This document shows, piece after piece, positions 14,971 to 23,725 of a DNA stretch of 32,645 nucleotides. How positions within the stretch are numbered: the first letter of the stretch is position 1; every line of letters starts with the position of its first letter. Position numbers and translations under genes: made by a program. Source of the DNA: Myxococcota bacterium (GTDB lineage Bacteria; Myxococcota_A; Polyangia; Polyangiales; JANWZI01); assembly GCA_025054695.1 (NCBI GenBank), contig JANWZI010000044.1, positions 1 to 32,645 on the forward strand, read 5' to 3'. The notes under the pieces are model-generated. The model did not search any database, had not been told where the DNA came from, and saw only the letters and a list, made by a program, of their open reading frames with translations.

Positions 14971-16989
14971 CTACTGGAGCGTACTTTCGGATGGCGGCGT
15001 TTGTTCCCCGGACTGCGCCGGCGCTTGCCCGCGATCGGGCTCGCGCGGCGACGGATCGCCGTCGGATGCCCTTGGTTCTTCGATGTCGGTTTCCGAGTCG
15101 GCCGCGTTGTCCTCGCTCGGCGCCGCCTCGGTCGGCGCCGTCGTGTCCGGTTCGGATGGGCCCCGCGTGGGGCCACTCACCTGCGCGCCTGCCGCCGAAG
15201 GGCGCGCGTCCATCGCGTCGACCGTCCTGGGGTTTGCGCCGGGACGCGGTTCATCGGTGACGTACACGATCACCGTCTCCCCCGGCGTGAGCGAGGAGGC
15301 GGCCGCGCGCCGGTTGATGCGCGAAAGCGACGCGACGTCCAGGCCGTACCGCGCCGCGATCGACTCCATCGTTTCACCGGGCTGCACGATGTGACGGACG
15401 CGACGACGGCCGCGCTGCGCCTCGTGGTACTCGAAGAACTCGTCGGAACCCATCACGAGCACGCGCACGTCTCGCTCGCCGAGGACGACGGCGCGGCCCA
15501 CGTCGAACGAGGGGGCGACGAACAGTTGCAAGAACATTCCGGGAACGAGGCTCGCCCGCGGATCCAGGCGGTTCCAGTGCCGCAGATCCTCCTCGCTCAC
15601 GCCGAAGAACGCCGCGATCTCTTCGGCGCGGTCGCCATCGACCACGCGGTAGAAAAGCCGACGTTTGCCGGGGACGGCGGTCGGCGTGGATGGCACTGCG
15701 ACGACCGGCGGCTCGGCGGGCGGCTCGACCGTGGGCTCGACGTCGGGAACGAGCAGCGGCACGCCGGGCGACACGCGCTCGCCATCGCCCAGCGCGTTGA
15801 GCGTCCGGAGGGCGCGCTCGGTCGTGCGGTACGCACGCGCCACGTCCGCGACCGATTCGCCGAAACGGACGCGATGGATGCGCGTGGCCGCCATGCGGGG
15901 TCGCAGGCGCGCGAACGCTCGCTCGAAACCGGCCGCCGCGGACGCGGGCACGATGACCCGACTGCGTGTCTCGCCCGGAGGGGTGCGGCCGCGGCGCAGC
16001 GCCGGGTTGAGCGCACGGATTTCGTCGAGCGGGACGCCCGTGGCGCGCGCGACGAGCGACAGCGGCGTGCCGCCGGGCACTTCGACCGCGGAGAGGGCGA
16101 GCGCGGCCTGCGGATCGGCTTCGTCGAAACCGAACCGCGTGCGATTGCGTGCGACGAGGGCGACGGCGCCGATCTTGGCGACGTACAGGCCCGTTTCGAA
16201 CGGCAGCGCGGCCTCCAGGCGCGACAGCAGCCAGTAGTCGTTCGTGTTGTACTTGCGAATGGCGCGCAGCAGCGCGCCGTAGCCCATGTTGTAGGCGGCG
16301 AGCGCGAGCTCCCACGCGCCGAAACGCCGATGCAGGTCCGCGAGCATGCGCGCGGCGGCGCGGGTCGAGCGCTCGAAGTCCATCCGGTCGTCGCGCCAGT
16401 GGCCCGTTTCGAGTCCGTACTGTCGCGCGGCCTCGCGCATCATCTGCCACGGGCCCACCGCGCCCGCCGGCGAGCGGGCGGTCGGATCCAGCCCGCTCTC
16501 GACGACTGCGACGTGGACGAGATCCTCCGGCAGCCCCTCGGCCGCGAGCCACGAGCGCAACAGCGGGCCCCAGCGAGCCAGCCGACGCAGCCAGACGCCC
16601 ATCGTGGCCCGTCCCCGCGGATCTTCTGTGAAGTAGCTTACATATCGGAGCAGTGTCTCGTCCCAGCGCAGGGGCAGGTCGGGAGCGGCGAGCGCGTCGA
16701 GGCGCCCGGTCGGCACAGGCTCGGCGACCGCCACCTGCGGCGGCGAGCCGGGCGCATCGCTCGTCACGGCGTCGGGCGCGACGCCGACGACGAATCGTGG
16801 CGCGACGTGCACGTCGACCAGGGCCGCCGCGCGCCGGGAGCCGAACATCTCGAGCTCGGCGAGCCGCAGGGCGCGCAGCTCCTCGGACTCGGGCCCGTCG
16901 TACGGGTCCGACGGCTGGGGCGTCTGTGCCCGTACGCCCGCCGCGAGCCCGAACGCGGCGACCCATCCGAGAGCTCGCGGGCAATGCAC
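14971..16989 (-). CDS. mltD: Membrane-bound lytic murein transglycosylase D-like, with LysM repeats
   Basis: Cleaves the glycan strands of peptidoglycan in the periplasm. GTG 16989 is chosen because it begins a signal peptide ('VHCPRALGWVAAFGLAAGVR', then AQ), and a -10 TACGAT ends 6 nt before it. The frame is open upstream to 17565 only because it crosses hexamer array E. The 672-residue product has an SLT domain (about 105-290) with catalytic Glu164 in 'VVESGLDP', 'GAVGPWQMM' (177-184) and 'ALAAYNMG' (229-236). LysM peptidoglycan-binding modules lie at about 371-415, 446-490 and 531-577, with a degenerate LysM-like stretch near 305-350. The last 90 or so residues are an acidic disordered tail. 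No lipobox Cys follows the signal, so it is probably periplasmic or anchored by its partners. Confidence 0.92.
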   Translation of the reverse strand: MHCPRALGWVAAFGLAAGVRAQTPQPSDPYDGPESEELRALRLAELEMFGSRRAAALVDVHVAPRFVVGVAPDAVTSDAPGSPPQVAVAEPVPTGRLDALAAPDLPLRWDETLLRYVSYFTEDPRGRATMGVWLRRLARWGPLLRSWLAAEGLPEDLVHVAVVESGLDPTARSPAGAVGPWQMMREAARQYGLETGHWRDDRMDFERSTRAAARMLADLHRRFGAWELALAAYNMGYGALLRAIRKYNTNDYWLLSRLEAALPFETGLYVAKIGAVALVARNRTRFGFDEADPQAALALSAVEVPGGTPLSLVARATGVPLDEIRALNPALRRGRTPPGETRSRVIVPASAAAGFERAFARLRPRMAATRIHRVRFGESVADVARAYRTTERALRTLNALGDGERVSPGVPLLVPDVEPTVEPPAEPPVVAVPSTPTAVPGKRRLFYRVVDGDRAEEIAAFFGVSEEDLRHWNRLDPRASLVPGMFLQLFVAPSFDVGRAVVLGERDVRVLVMGSDEFFEYHEAQRGRRRVRHIVQPGETMESIAARYGLDVASLSRINRRAAASSLTPGETVIVYVTDEPRPGANPRTVDAMDARPSAAGAQVSGPTRGPSEPDTTAPTEAAPSEDNAADSETDIEEPRASDGDPSPREPDRGQAPAQSGEQTPPSESTLQ

Positions 16990-16995
16990 CGCGCA

Positions 16996-17001
16996 ATCGT
17001 A
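16996..17001 (-). promoter_or_regulatory. -10 element next to the transglycosylase start codon
   Basis: TACGAT on the - strand (17001-16996) lies 6 nt before GTG 16989, so transcription would begin at the start codon itself. The -35 is weak (GGCGAC with a 17-nt spacer, or TGGCGA with 18). Confidence 0.3.
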
Positions 17002-17097
17002 CCGGGCCGGCGGCTGCCGTCGCCAGTTTTGCCGCGGGCAGCGCCAAGCACCCGCACGGAGGCCGTCACTTGGATCGCGGTGGCCAACGGGTGTTGC

Positions 17098-17241
17098 GAG
17101 CCCGAGTCCGCGCGCGAGCCGGAGTCCGAGTCGGAGTCCGAGACCGAGCCCGAGCCCGAGTCCGAATCGGAGTCCGAGTCCGAGTCCGAGACAGAGTCGG
17201 AGTCGAAGTCCGAGTCCGGGCCCGAGAGCGAGCTCGAGCCG
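17098..17241 (+). repeat. Hexamer array E, 24 units in phase
   Basis: Twenty-four hexamers in exact 6-nt phase, mainly GAGTCC, GAGCCC and GAGTCG, with GCGCGC, GAATCG, AAGTCC, GGGCCC, GAGAGC and GAGCTC as outliers. It fills much of the divergent gap between the transglycosylase start (16989) and the lipoprotein start (17357), so it lies within or next to two promoter regions. Confidence 0.88.
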
Positions 17242-17356
17242 CGGGTCGACCACCGTGGCCGGCGGCGTCAGGCCGCGGTCCGCGACGCACGGTCCTGATC
17301 CCGTATCCGCTCCGGGGTCTTGACGCGCCCCGACGGCGGACGCGACCGTCGCGCCC

Positions 17357-18301
17357 ATGCCTCGACCGATGGCACCGCTCGTTGCCCTGCTCGCCGTCGC
17401 CTGTGCCGGGCCGCGCCCGTCTTCTTCGACGCCCGACGAATCGCGCGACCTCGACCTCGAGCGCGAAACGCGCCGTGGCCGATCGGTTTTCTCGGCCGAA
17501 GGGACGGTGCCGGCCGGCCCGGACGTGGGAGGCAGCCGCTGGCGCTTCGTCGAAGCGCACTGCACCGAGGGGCCGCTCGACCTGTCGCGTCGCGGCTTCT
17601 CTCAGGAGTTGCGCGTGCACGCCGACGCCGAGGGGCTGCTGCTGGTTTACGACCACGCGTTCGCGGCCGAGGGGTGCACGCAGACGATCGTGCAGCGGGC
17701 GCGCCCCACGCGGGATCCGCGCCAGTGGGTGATGATCGAGGAGGCGCGGGTGGCGCAGCCCGCCACCGAAGCGTGCGAGGGCCGCATGGAGGACGAGCGG
17801 CCGGGCGAGGTGCGCCGCGCGGGTCAGTTCCTCGAGGTGCTCGTGCAGCGCTCGTTCGTCTGGTGCAACGGCTTCGAGGTCAAGATGGTCTACGCGCCGC
17901 TGCCCCCCGCGGCGCCGACGAACGACCAGCTCGCCCGTCACTGGGCTGCGCATTTCAACCGGCGAGACCCCGACGCCATCGCCGCGCTCTTCTCGGACGC
18001 CGCGTCGCTGCTCGACCCGTTCGTGCTCAACGCGACGGGGGGGCCGACGCGTCACGAGGGTCGACGAGCCATCCGCGACTGGTATGCGCAGGTGCTCTCG
18101 GGCGTCGAGTGGCTCGCGCTGCGACTCGAGTCCACCGCGCCGGGGCCCCAGCCCAATCAGATCGCGCTGCTGTGGTCGTACATGGATCCGCGCCTGGCCG
18201 AGCCGCTGCGCGGCCGCGCGCTGTTCACGGTGGCCGCGGGCGAGGTCTACGAGAACCGCTTCGAGCTGCTCTCGCCGCCCTCCGCGCCGTCCGGCACATG
18301 A
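17357..18301 (+). CDS. Lipoprotein with C-terminal NTF2/SnoaL-like domain
   Basis: The ATG at 17357 starts a lipoprotein signal with the lipobox 'LAVAC' (Cys16). A TTGACG -35 (17320) with a weak GACCGT -10 lies just upstream, ending 7 nt from the ATG. Residues about 45-195 form a Cys-containing domain (Cys near 68, 106, 139 and 172) that I do not recognise. Residues about 200-310 ('ARHWAAHFNRRDPDAIAALF' ... 'HEGRRAIRDWYAQVL') have the pattern of an NTF2-like / SnoaL-like alpha+beta cone. In that pattern 'F-N-x2-D-x-D-A-hydrophobic' precedes the helix and 'H-x-G-R-x-A-I-R-x-W' precedes the strands. Such domains bind small ligands or act as chaperone-like units. Its TGA overlaps the start of the next gene (ATGA), so both are translated together; the functional link is unknown. 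Confidence 0.78.
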   Translation: MPRPMAPLVALLAVACAGPRPSSSTPDESRDLDLERETRRGRSVFSAEGTVPAGPDVGGSRWRFVEAHCTEGPLDLSRRGFSQELRVHADAEGLLLVYDHAFAAEGCTQTIVQRARPTRDPRQWVMIEEARVAQPATEACEGRMEDERPGEVRRAGQFLEVLVQRSFVWCNGFEVKMVYAPLPPAAPTNDQLARHWAAHFNRRDPDAIAALFSDAASLLDPFVLNATGGPTRHEGRRAIRDWYAQVLSGVEWLALRLESTAPGPQPNQIALLWSYMDPRLAEPLRGRALFTVAAGEVYENRFELLSPPSAPSGT

Positions 18302-19302
18302 GCGCGACGCGTCGGCCGAGCGCGCTGCGGCTGGTCTCGCGCGACGAGGCCGGCAGCGCCGAGCGCCGCGACGAGGGCGAACCGGGCGCGGTCCTCGTGA
18401 CCGGTCTGTGCGGGCGTCTCGGGCAGCTGCTCGTGCGCCGCCTGCATCGCGTCGATCGGGTCGTCGGGATCGATCGGCGCCCGTTTCCCGGTTGCCCCGC
18501 GGACGTCGTGCACCATCAGTTCGACATCCGCCGCAAGAAGACCCGCGACGTGTTCCGCACGGGCCGGATCCGCGCGGTCGTGCACCTCGGCGTGATGCAC
18601 GACCCGCGCGCGAGCGACAAGGAGCACCACAGCTGGAACGTCGTCGCGTTCCAGAAACTGCTCACCTGCCTTGAGCAGTTCGACGTCCGCAAGCTCGTCG
18701 TTCTCTCCAGCGCGAACGTCTACGGACCGCAGCCCGACAATCCGCAGTTCTTGACCGAAGAGGCCCCGCTGCTCGGCGCGCAGTCGTTCCGCCAGATCCG
18801 CGACCTCGTCGAGCTTGACATGCTCGCGCAGACGTTCTTCTGGCGCAATCCGCGCACCGAGACCGTCATCCTGCGCCCCTGTCACATCCTGGGCGCGGTG
18901 CGCAATGCCCCGAGCAACTATTTGCGTCTCCAGCGCCCCGTCACGATCCTCGGCTTTGATCCGATGGTGCAGCCCATCCACGAGCGCGACGTCGTCGAGG
19001 CCATCCTGCTCGCGCTGCGTCCCGGCGTGCGCGGGATCTACAACCTGCGCGGACCGGGCGAGCTGCCGCTCTCGCGCGTGCTCGAGATGCTCGGCCGCCG
19101 GCCGTTGCCCTTGCCCGCGCCCGTGGCCCAGGCCGTCCTGGAGCGCATGTGGCGGCTACGGCTGACCTCGTTCCCGCCCCCCGAAATCGACCACATCCGC
19201 TACGTCTGCATGGTCGACGACACACGCGCGCGCACCGAGCTCGGCTTCCGCCCGCGGTACGGGTTGCGGGAGACGATCGAGGCCGTCGAGACCGAGCTCT
19301 GA
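18298..19302 (+). CDS. Atypical extended SDR / NAD-dependent epimerase-like protein
   Basis: A 334-residue Rossmann protein related to sugar-nucleotide epimerases. The ATG at 18298 overlaps the upstream stop (ATGA). It has the nucleotide-binding TGxxGxxG motif as TGLCGRLG (35-42), acidic Asp59 after the second strand ('VVGIDRR', selective for NAD), 'HLGV' at about 96-99 and 'LSSANVYGP' (136-144). Where an extended SDR normally has the catalytic Tyr-x3-Lys, this protein has Phe164-x3-Arg168 ('SFRQIRDLVELD'). Both catalytic residues are therefore replaced, and classical dehydrogenase or epimerase chemistry is doubtful. It may be a binding protein, or use other residues. 'ILRPCHILG' and the late 'IHERDVVEAI' fit the substrate half of the family. 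The first 28 residues are a disordered extension. Confidence 0.85.
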   Translation: MSATRRPSALRLVSRDEAGSAERRDEGEPGAVLVTGLCGRLGQLLVRRLHRVDRVVGIDRRPFPGCPADVVHHQFDIRRKKTRDVFRTGRIRAVVHLGVMHDPRASDKEHHSWNVVAFQKLLTCLEQFDVRKLVVLSSANVYGPQPDNPQFLTEEAPLLGAQSFRQIRDLVELDMLAQTFFWRNPRTETVILRPCHILGAVRNAPSNYLRLQRPVTILGFDPMVQPIHERDVVEAILLALRPGVRGIYNLRGPGELPLSRVLEMLGRRPLPLPAPVAQAVLERMWRLRLTSFPPPEIDHIRYVCMVDDTRARTELGFRPRYGLRETIEAVETEL

Positions 19303-19342
19303 CGGCCTCGTCCGAGGAGATGGCCGGCGCCGGAGCGCGACG

Positions 19343-19408
19343 GAGACCGAGACCGGGTCGGAGCCCGAGCCGCAGTCCGAGTCCGAGTCCGAGCCCGAAT
19401 CCGAGTCG
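19343..19408 (+). repeat. Hexamer array F, 11 units in phase
   Basis: Eleven hexamers: two GAGACC, GGGTCG, GAGCCC, GAGCCG, CAGTCC, two GAGTCC, GAGCCC, GAATCC and GAGTCG. It lies between the SDR gene and the methyltransferase gene, both on the + strand. A promoter-like TTCGTC-N17-TATCCT (19472-19500) follows it, 24 nt before the methyltransferase ATG. Confidence 0.8.
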
Positions 19409-19524
19409 ACATCCCGGCGTGGCGATGGACGCGGCGAGGGCCCGCAGCGGTCACACCCCGACGCTCGGCCCTTCGTCCGCCGTCCCGCCGTTGTTATCCT
19501 CGCCGCCCCCGTGACTTCGCGGCC

Positions 19525-22500
19525 ATGATCGACGCGAACTCGCTCTCGCCCGCGCCCCGGATCACGCCGCTCGGCACGGCATCGGTTCGCCTCTTCGTGC
19601 CGTCGCGCACGCGACACGGTGCCGTCATCGATTCCGAGATCGTTCAATCCTGGCTGAGTCGGGCCTGCCAGCGTCTCGAGCGCCTGTTCGGGGGTGCGAG
19701 CCCGGTGGCGATCACGGGTTCGTTCACCCACGACGACGGTCGGATCACCCGCGAGCAGATCCGGGTCGTCGAATCGAAGACGTCCGCCGATCGCCTCCTC
19801 GCCCAGGAGCTTCGCGCCGATCTGGCCACGTTCGCGAGTGAAATGTGCTCCCACCTGCACCAGGAGTGCGTGATGTTCACCTGGGGCGACGCGGCCTACC
19901 TCGTCCACGCGGACGCCGCCGCCCGTGGGCCCGCCACGCTGCGCTTCGCGCAGCTCGAGGAGCGAAGCCAGCTCAAGCATCTGACCATGGGCTGGGCGAG
20001 CATCGACCGGCCCGGGCGCATCGCCCAGCTGCTGTCGCTCGACCAGTGGCGGCCCGTGGGTACCGTGGCCGACACCGATCCACACGAGGGCCCGCGCTGG
20101 GTCCTGCGGGCCGTTCTGGACGATCCGGAGGCCCGGCGGGAACGCCGCGCCTGGTCCTGGGAAGCGGGCGCGGACACCCTGCATGCCTGGCGCGACTCGC
20201 TCCGACGGCGTGCGCGCCAGGGCCGGGACGGGAGCGCGGCACGCCCCGCCGACGGCGACCTGCTGTTTCTGCCGAGCCGTGAGCAGGACGCCATCGACGT
20301 CGCTCTGTTGACATCGAACGGCCCCGTCGGACCCCGAACCCTGCGCTGCAGGCACAACCACCTCGTCCCGGTGACCCGGCATCTGTTGTTGCGCATGCTG
20401 CGACGCGAGTGGGGCGAGCTCGAAGCCGATCTCGAGCAACGCGCGCTGGACCGATCCTTTTTTACGGAGATCAGCCATCTGCGCGAGCGCATCGAACGGG
20501 AGGCGCGAGCTTCCCTGCGGCAATCCACCGGCCACGCGGCCGCGCCCCGTGCGCGTGGATCGCAAAGCGAGGCGAACCGACGCGCCTTCCGATTCTCCGT
20601 GCGCACCGTCGGCCGCATGGTCTTTCTGCGCTTCATCGCGCAAAAGGGATGGCTCCCCGGTGGCGTCGACGGTCTGCGCACTGCGTTCGACCGCGTCCGC
20701 CGAGATTTCTACGTGCGTTTCGTTCGACCCCTCTGGCACGAAATCTTGCATCGGCCACCCGCCGAGCGGCCCTCGGGTCTGGATCCCGTCTTCGCCGATC
20801 TCGCACGCGAGGGCCGGTACCCCTATCTCGACGGGGGCCTGTTCGAACGGGAGCCCGACGAGCCGGCGGTCGCCCTGCCCGACGAGCTGTTCGATCCGCG
20901 CCGCGACGGATCGTTCCTCAACCTGTTCGGTCGCTACGAGTTCTCGCTGAACGAATGGGGTGGCTCGGACGAGACGCTCCGGGTCGATCCGAGCGTCTTC
21001 GGCAAGGCGCTCGAATCGTTCAACGAGGCGAGCGCACGGAAGAAAGAGGGCATCCACTACACCCCCAAGCCCGTGGCGCTCGCGCTCGCCCAGGAGGCGA
21101 TTCTGCAACGGCTCTGCGTGCTCGTCGACGGTGTATCGCGCGCCCAGCTCGACGCCCTGCTCCACGGCTGGACCCAGCCGCACGATGCCGGTCCCGGCAG
21201 GGCCGCACCGCCAGGGCCGATCGAGCCGCACCGCGCGGAAGCCATTTCGAAAGCGCTCCAGTCGCTGCACGTCGTCGATCCGGCCGTCGGCTCGGGCGTC
21301 CTGCTCTGGGCGTGCCTCGAGACGATGCTCGCGCTCGACAGCGCATGCGACGGCATCCTGCGCGGCACCGACGGCTACCAACGCGGCAGCCGCCTGTGGG
21401 GGTCGCGCGCCCGTCACTTCGTCTGTCGATGTCTGCACGGCGTCGACGTCTCGCCCGAAGCGGTCGAGCTGACGCGCTTGCGCCTGTGGCTCGCCGTCGC
21501 GCTCTCCGAAGACGAGCCGCGTCCGCTTCCCGATCTCGAGCTCAACGTTCGCGTCGCCGACAGTCTGGCTCCGGAGGCCTGGGCTGCCTCCGCGCCGCGG
21601 CATTGTGCCCCCACGCAGACCCGGCTCGAATTCGACGTCGAGTCGCAACGGTTCAACGAGCTCATCCGTCTGCAACGACGGTACGCCGAGCGCGCCACGC
21701 TCTCCGCGGACGAACAACGCCGACTGCGAGACCAGATTCTCCAGCTCGAGACCGAGCTCGTCGCACGGGGCCCGAAACGCGACCGGAGGGCCCCGTCGCC
21801 CTCCACGCCGGCGTCCTTCCATTGGGATGTCGACTTTGCGCACGTCTTCGATGGTCCGGCGCGAGGGTTCGACGTCGTGATTGCCAATCCTCCGTACGTC
21901 CGCATCCAGAACGTCGAGCCCGCGGCGCGTGGCCGCTACCGCGAGACGTGGGCGACGCTCCGCCACGGGAACGCGGACCTCAGTTACGCCTTCGTCGAGC
22001 TCGCACTGCGCAGACTCGCCGCCCCCGATCGAGGCCAGATCGCCTTCATCCAGACCAACTTTCGTCATCACGACGCGGCGAGGGCGCTGCGCAACATGCT
22101 CGTCGGTCGGGACCCCGAGGTTCCCGCCGTTCTGCGATTGTGGGTGGACTTCGACACGAACGCGGTGTTCGAGACCGCGCGCAATTACGTCGCCATGTTC
22201 TTCGCCGAGCGGCGAGTCGACGCGGGGGAGCCGACGCCGTTTCGCTATTCGCTTCCCGTCGACGGGTCCTGGCGCGACCGCGACGACGTCGCATGGCTGA
22301 GGCCGCGCGGCCGGACGCACGAGCACCCCGCGACGGATGAGTGGCTGACCGTCGAGCCGGGCCTGCGCGAACGCATCGACCGCGCCGCCCGCCGCACGAG
22401 CGTGCGTCTCGGAGACGTCGCGGTCATCGAGACGGGCATTCAGACGAGCGCGGACGAGGTGTTTCTGTTCCGCTGGTGCGAGCCGGTCGGGGCTGGGCGC

Positions 22501-23097
22501 GTCCGCGTCGGGCAGGACGCGAGCGGCCGGCGCGGTACCGTGCTCGAAGCCGAGCTCGTCCGTGAATGCGTCAAGGGCGCAGCGCGCGACAGACGATTCC
22601 TGCTGTATCCGTATGACGAGGATGGGACCCTGATCCCGCCCAGGCGCATGGCGCGGCACTACCCGGCGTCGTGGAAGTACCTCAAGTCTCGCGAGGAGCA
22701 GTTGCGTGGGCGCGAGAACGGACGATTCGATACGGATCGCTGGTACGGCTTCGGTCGACAGCAGGGATTCCGGGCGTGCAACCGACCCAAGGTCATCGTG
22801 CCCGCGGTGCTGCGCGCCGATCGGCTCGCCGAGGCGATCGTCGTGGATCGTTCCGGGCGGCTCGCGTTGACCGCCTCCGGCAAGGGTGGGGGTGGAGCCT
22901 GGGCCGTCATTCCGCGCGAAGGGCGCGCCTCGCTCGACGAGGTCGCGGCGCTGTTGCGAAGCGAGCTGCTGTGGGATTTCGCCCGGGCGTTCGGCTCGCC
23001 GCAGCAGGGCGGATGGCGTGGCGTCGATCGCGAGTTGCTCGCCAGATTGCCGTGGATCCCGCCCGCTTCCGCGGATGCGAGGCCGGCGGCGTCGTGA
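19525..23097 (+). CDS. Large Eco57I/type IIG-like adenine DNA methyltransferase, possible restriction-modification enzyme
   Basis: A 1190-residue gamma-class-like N6-adenine methyltransferase, probably a single-chain restriction-modification enzyme acting on DNA. The SAM motif DPAVGSG is at 585-591 and the catalytic NPPY at 788-791 (in 'FDVVIANPPYVRIQ'). 'YTP' (512-514, in 'KEGIHYTPKPVA') and the helix 'VGRMVFLRFIAQKGWL' (about 366-381) are hallmarks of the Eco57I group. The C-terminal 250 or so residues ('GDVAVIETGIQTSADEVFLF' onward) look like the specificity domain of this family. The first 100 residues look like a separate small domain: 'RLFGGASPV' (53-61), then 'VVESK' (81-85, an ExK that could belong to a nuclease), then 'QECVMF'. 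I see no confirmed PD-(D/E)xK site, and no separate nuclease, specificity or BREX/DISARM gene nearby. Base composition matches its neighbours, so transfer is not evident. Confidence 0.88.
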   Translation: MIDANSLSPAPRITPLGTASVRLFVPSRTRHGAVIDSEIVQSWLSRACQRLERLFGGASPVAITGSFTHDDGRITREQIRVVESKTSADRLLAQELRADLATFASEMCSHLHQECVMFTWGDAAYLVHADAAARGPATLRFAQLEERSQLKHLTMGWASIDRPGRIAQLLSLDQWRPVGTVADTDPHEGPRWVLRAVLDDPEARRERRAWSWEAGADTLHAWRDSLRRRARQGRDGSAARPADGDLLFLPSREQDAIDVALLTSNGPVGPRTLRCRHNHLVPVTRHLLLRMLRREWGELEADLEQRALDRSFFTEISHLRERIEREARASLRQSTGHAAAPRARGSQSEANRRAFRFSVRTVGRMVFLRFIAQKGWLPGGVDGLRTAFDRVRRDFYVRFVRPLWHEILHRPPAERPSGLDPVFADLAREGRYPYLDGGLFEREPDEPAVALPDELFDPRRDGSFLNLFGRYEFSLNEWGGSDETLRVDPSVFGKALESFNEASARKKEGIHYTPKPVALALAQEAILQRLCVLVDGVSRAQLDALLHGWTQPHDAGPGRAAPPGPIEPHRAEAISKALQSLHVVDPAVGSGVLLWACLETMLALDSACDGILRGTDGYQRGSRLWGSRARHFVCRCLHGVDVSPEAVELTRLRLWLAVALSEDEPRPLPDLELNVRVADSLAPEAWAASAPRHCAPTQTRLEFDVESQRFNELIRLQRRYAERATLSADEQRRLRDQILQLETELVARGPKRDRRAPSPSTPASFHWDVDFAHVFDGPARGFDVVIANPPYVRIQNVEPAARGRYRETWATLRHGNADLSYAFVELALRRLAAPDRGQIAFIQTNFRHHDAARALRNMLVGRDPEVPAVLRLWVDFDTNAVFETARNYVAMFFAERRVDAGEPTPFRYSLPVDGSWRDRDDVAWLRPRGRTHEHPATDEWLTVEPGLRERIDRAARRTSVRLGDVAVIETGIQTSADEVFLFRWCEPVGAGRVRVGQDASGRRGTVLEAELVRECVKGAARDRRFLLYPYDEDGTLIPPRRMARHYPASWKYLKSREEQLRGRENGRFDTDRWYGFGRQQGFRACNRPKVIVPAVLRADRLAEAIVVDRSGRLALTASGKGGGGAWAVIPREGRASLDEVAALLRSELLWDFARAFGSPQQGGWRGVDRELLARLPWIPPASADARPAAS

Positions 23098-23314
23098 GAG
23101 ATCTCCCCAGGTTCGTGACCAATCACCGTGACAGGTCTTCGCCGTTTTGGGCGGCACCGCCCCGCTCTCGTCGCCCTGGTCCGATCCTCGCGCGGTCTGC
23201 TTGTGGCGAGTCGCTCGAACCATTCGCTGCCCCGGACACAGCGGACGAGCCGTCGCCCCCGGAGTCCGGCCCGCCCCACCGAGCCCCGACACGCCTGCCG
23301 CTTCGCGGAGCCCC

Positions 23315-23725
23315 GTGAGCGGCGCGCCCGAGCGGCCCCCGTGGCTGTCTGCCGAGCGCGCCCGCCGCGCGCGCGTCGTGCGAGCGCCCGCTTCGGATGC
23401 TCCGGGGTGCATGGAGGCGTACACCGAATGCCAGGACGAGGGCCGCGGCAAACGCCGGTGCACCGGCCGCACGTTGCTCATTGCCTGCGGCCAGTTCGCC
23501 GAGATCCCGACGACGCGTGAGGTGCTCCGCTGCGCGTGCTCGGCCTCGAGGCGCGAGGCCGGCGCTTTCGTGAGAGCCCCCGAGGGGCTCAGCCGAGGAT
23601 CATCGACTCGCCGAGCCAGCGGCCCTCGCGGTAGCGCCGCAGGTTCCACAGCTCGAACAGCTCGCGCTCCTCGCCGAGCACCAGGTGCCGCGCCAGCTTG
23701 CGCCCGACGACCGGAGCCATCATGA
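23315..23725 (+). CDS. Possible small Cys-containing protein, doubtful
   Basis: Between the methyltransferase stop and the end of the oxidoreductase gene, one forward frame carries a plausible short protein from GTG 23315: 'CMEAYTECQDEGRGKRRCTG' followed by 'LLIACGQFAEIPTTREVLRC'. Its spaced Cys residues look like the small secreted or structural proteins of myxobacteria. The frame does not stop before it enters the oppositely oriented oxidoreductase gene, where it turns into Arg/Ala/Pro filler. So either the true end is disturbed by a frameshift, or the frame is not a gene. No SD or signal peptide is visible. The stretch 23098-23314 holds nothing else that I can recognise. Confidence 0.22.
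   Translation: MSGAPERPPWLSAERARRARVVRAPASDAPGCMEAYTECQDEGRGKRRCTGRTLLIACGQFAEIPTTREVLRCACSASRREAGAFVRAPEGLSRGSSTRRASGPRGSAAGSTARTARAPRRAPGAAPACARRPEPS

Noticed and set aside
14014..17298. A 1094-codon forward frame across three genes
   Set aside because: It is antisense to the transglycosylase and crosses array E. The composition is low-complexity and it has no domain.
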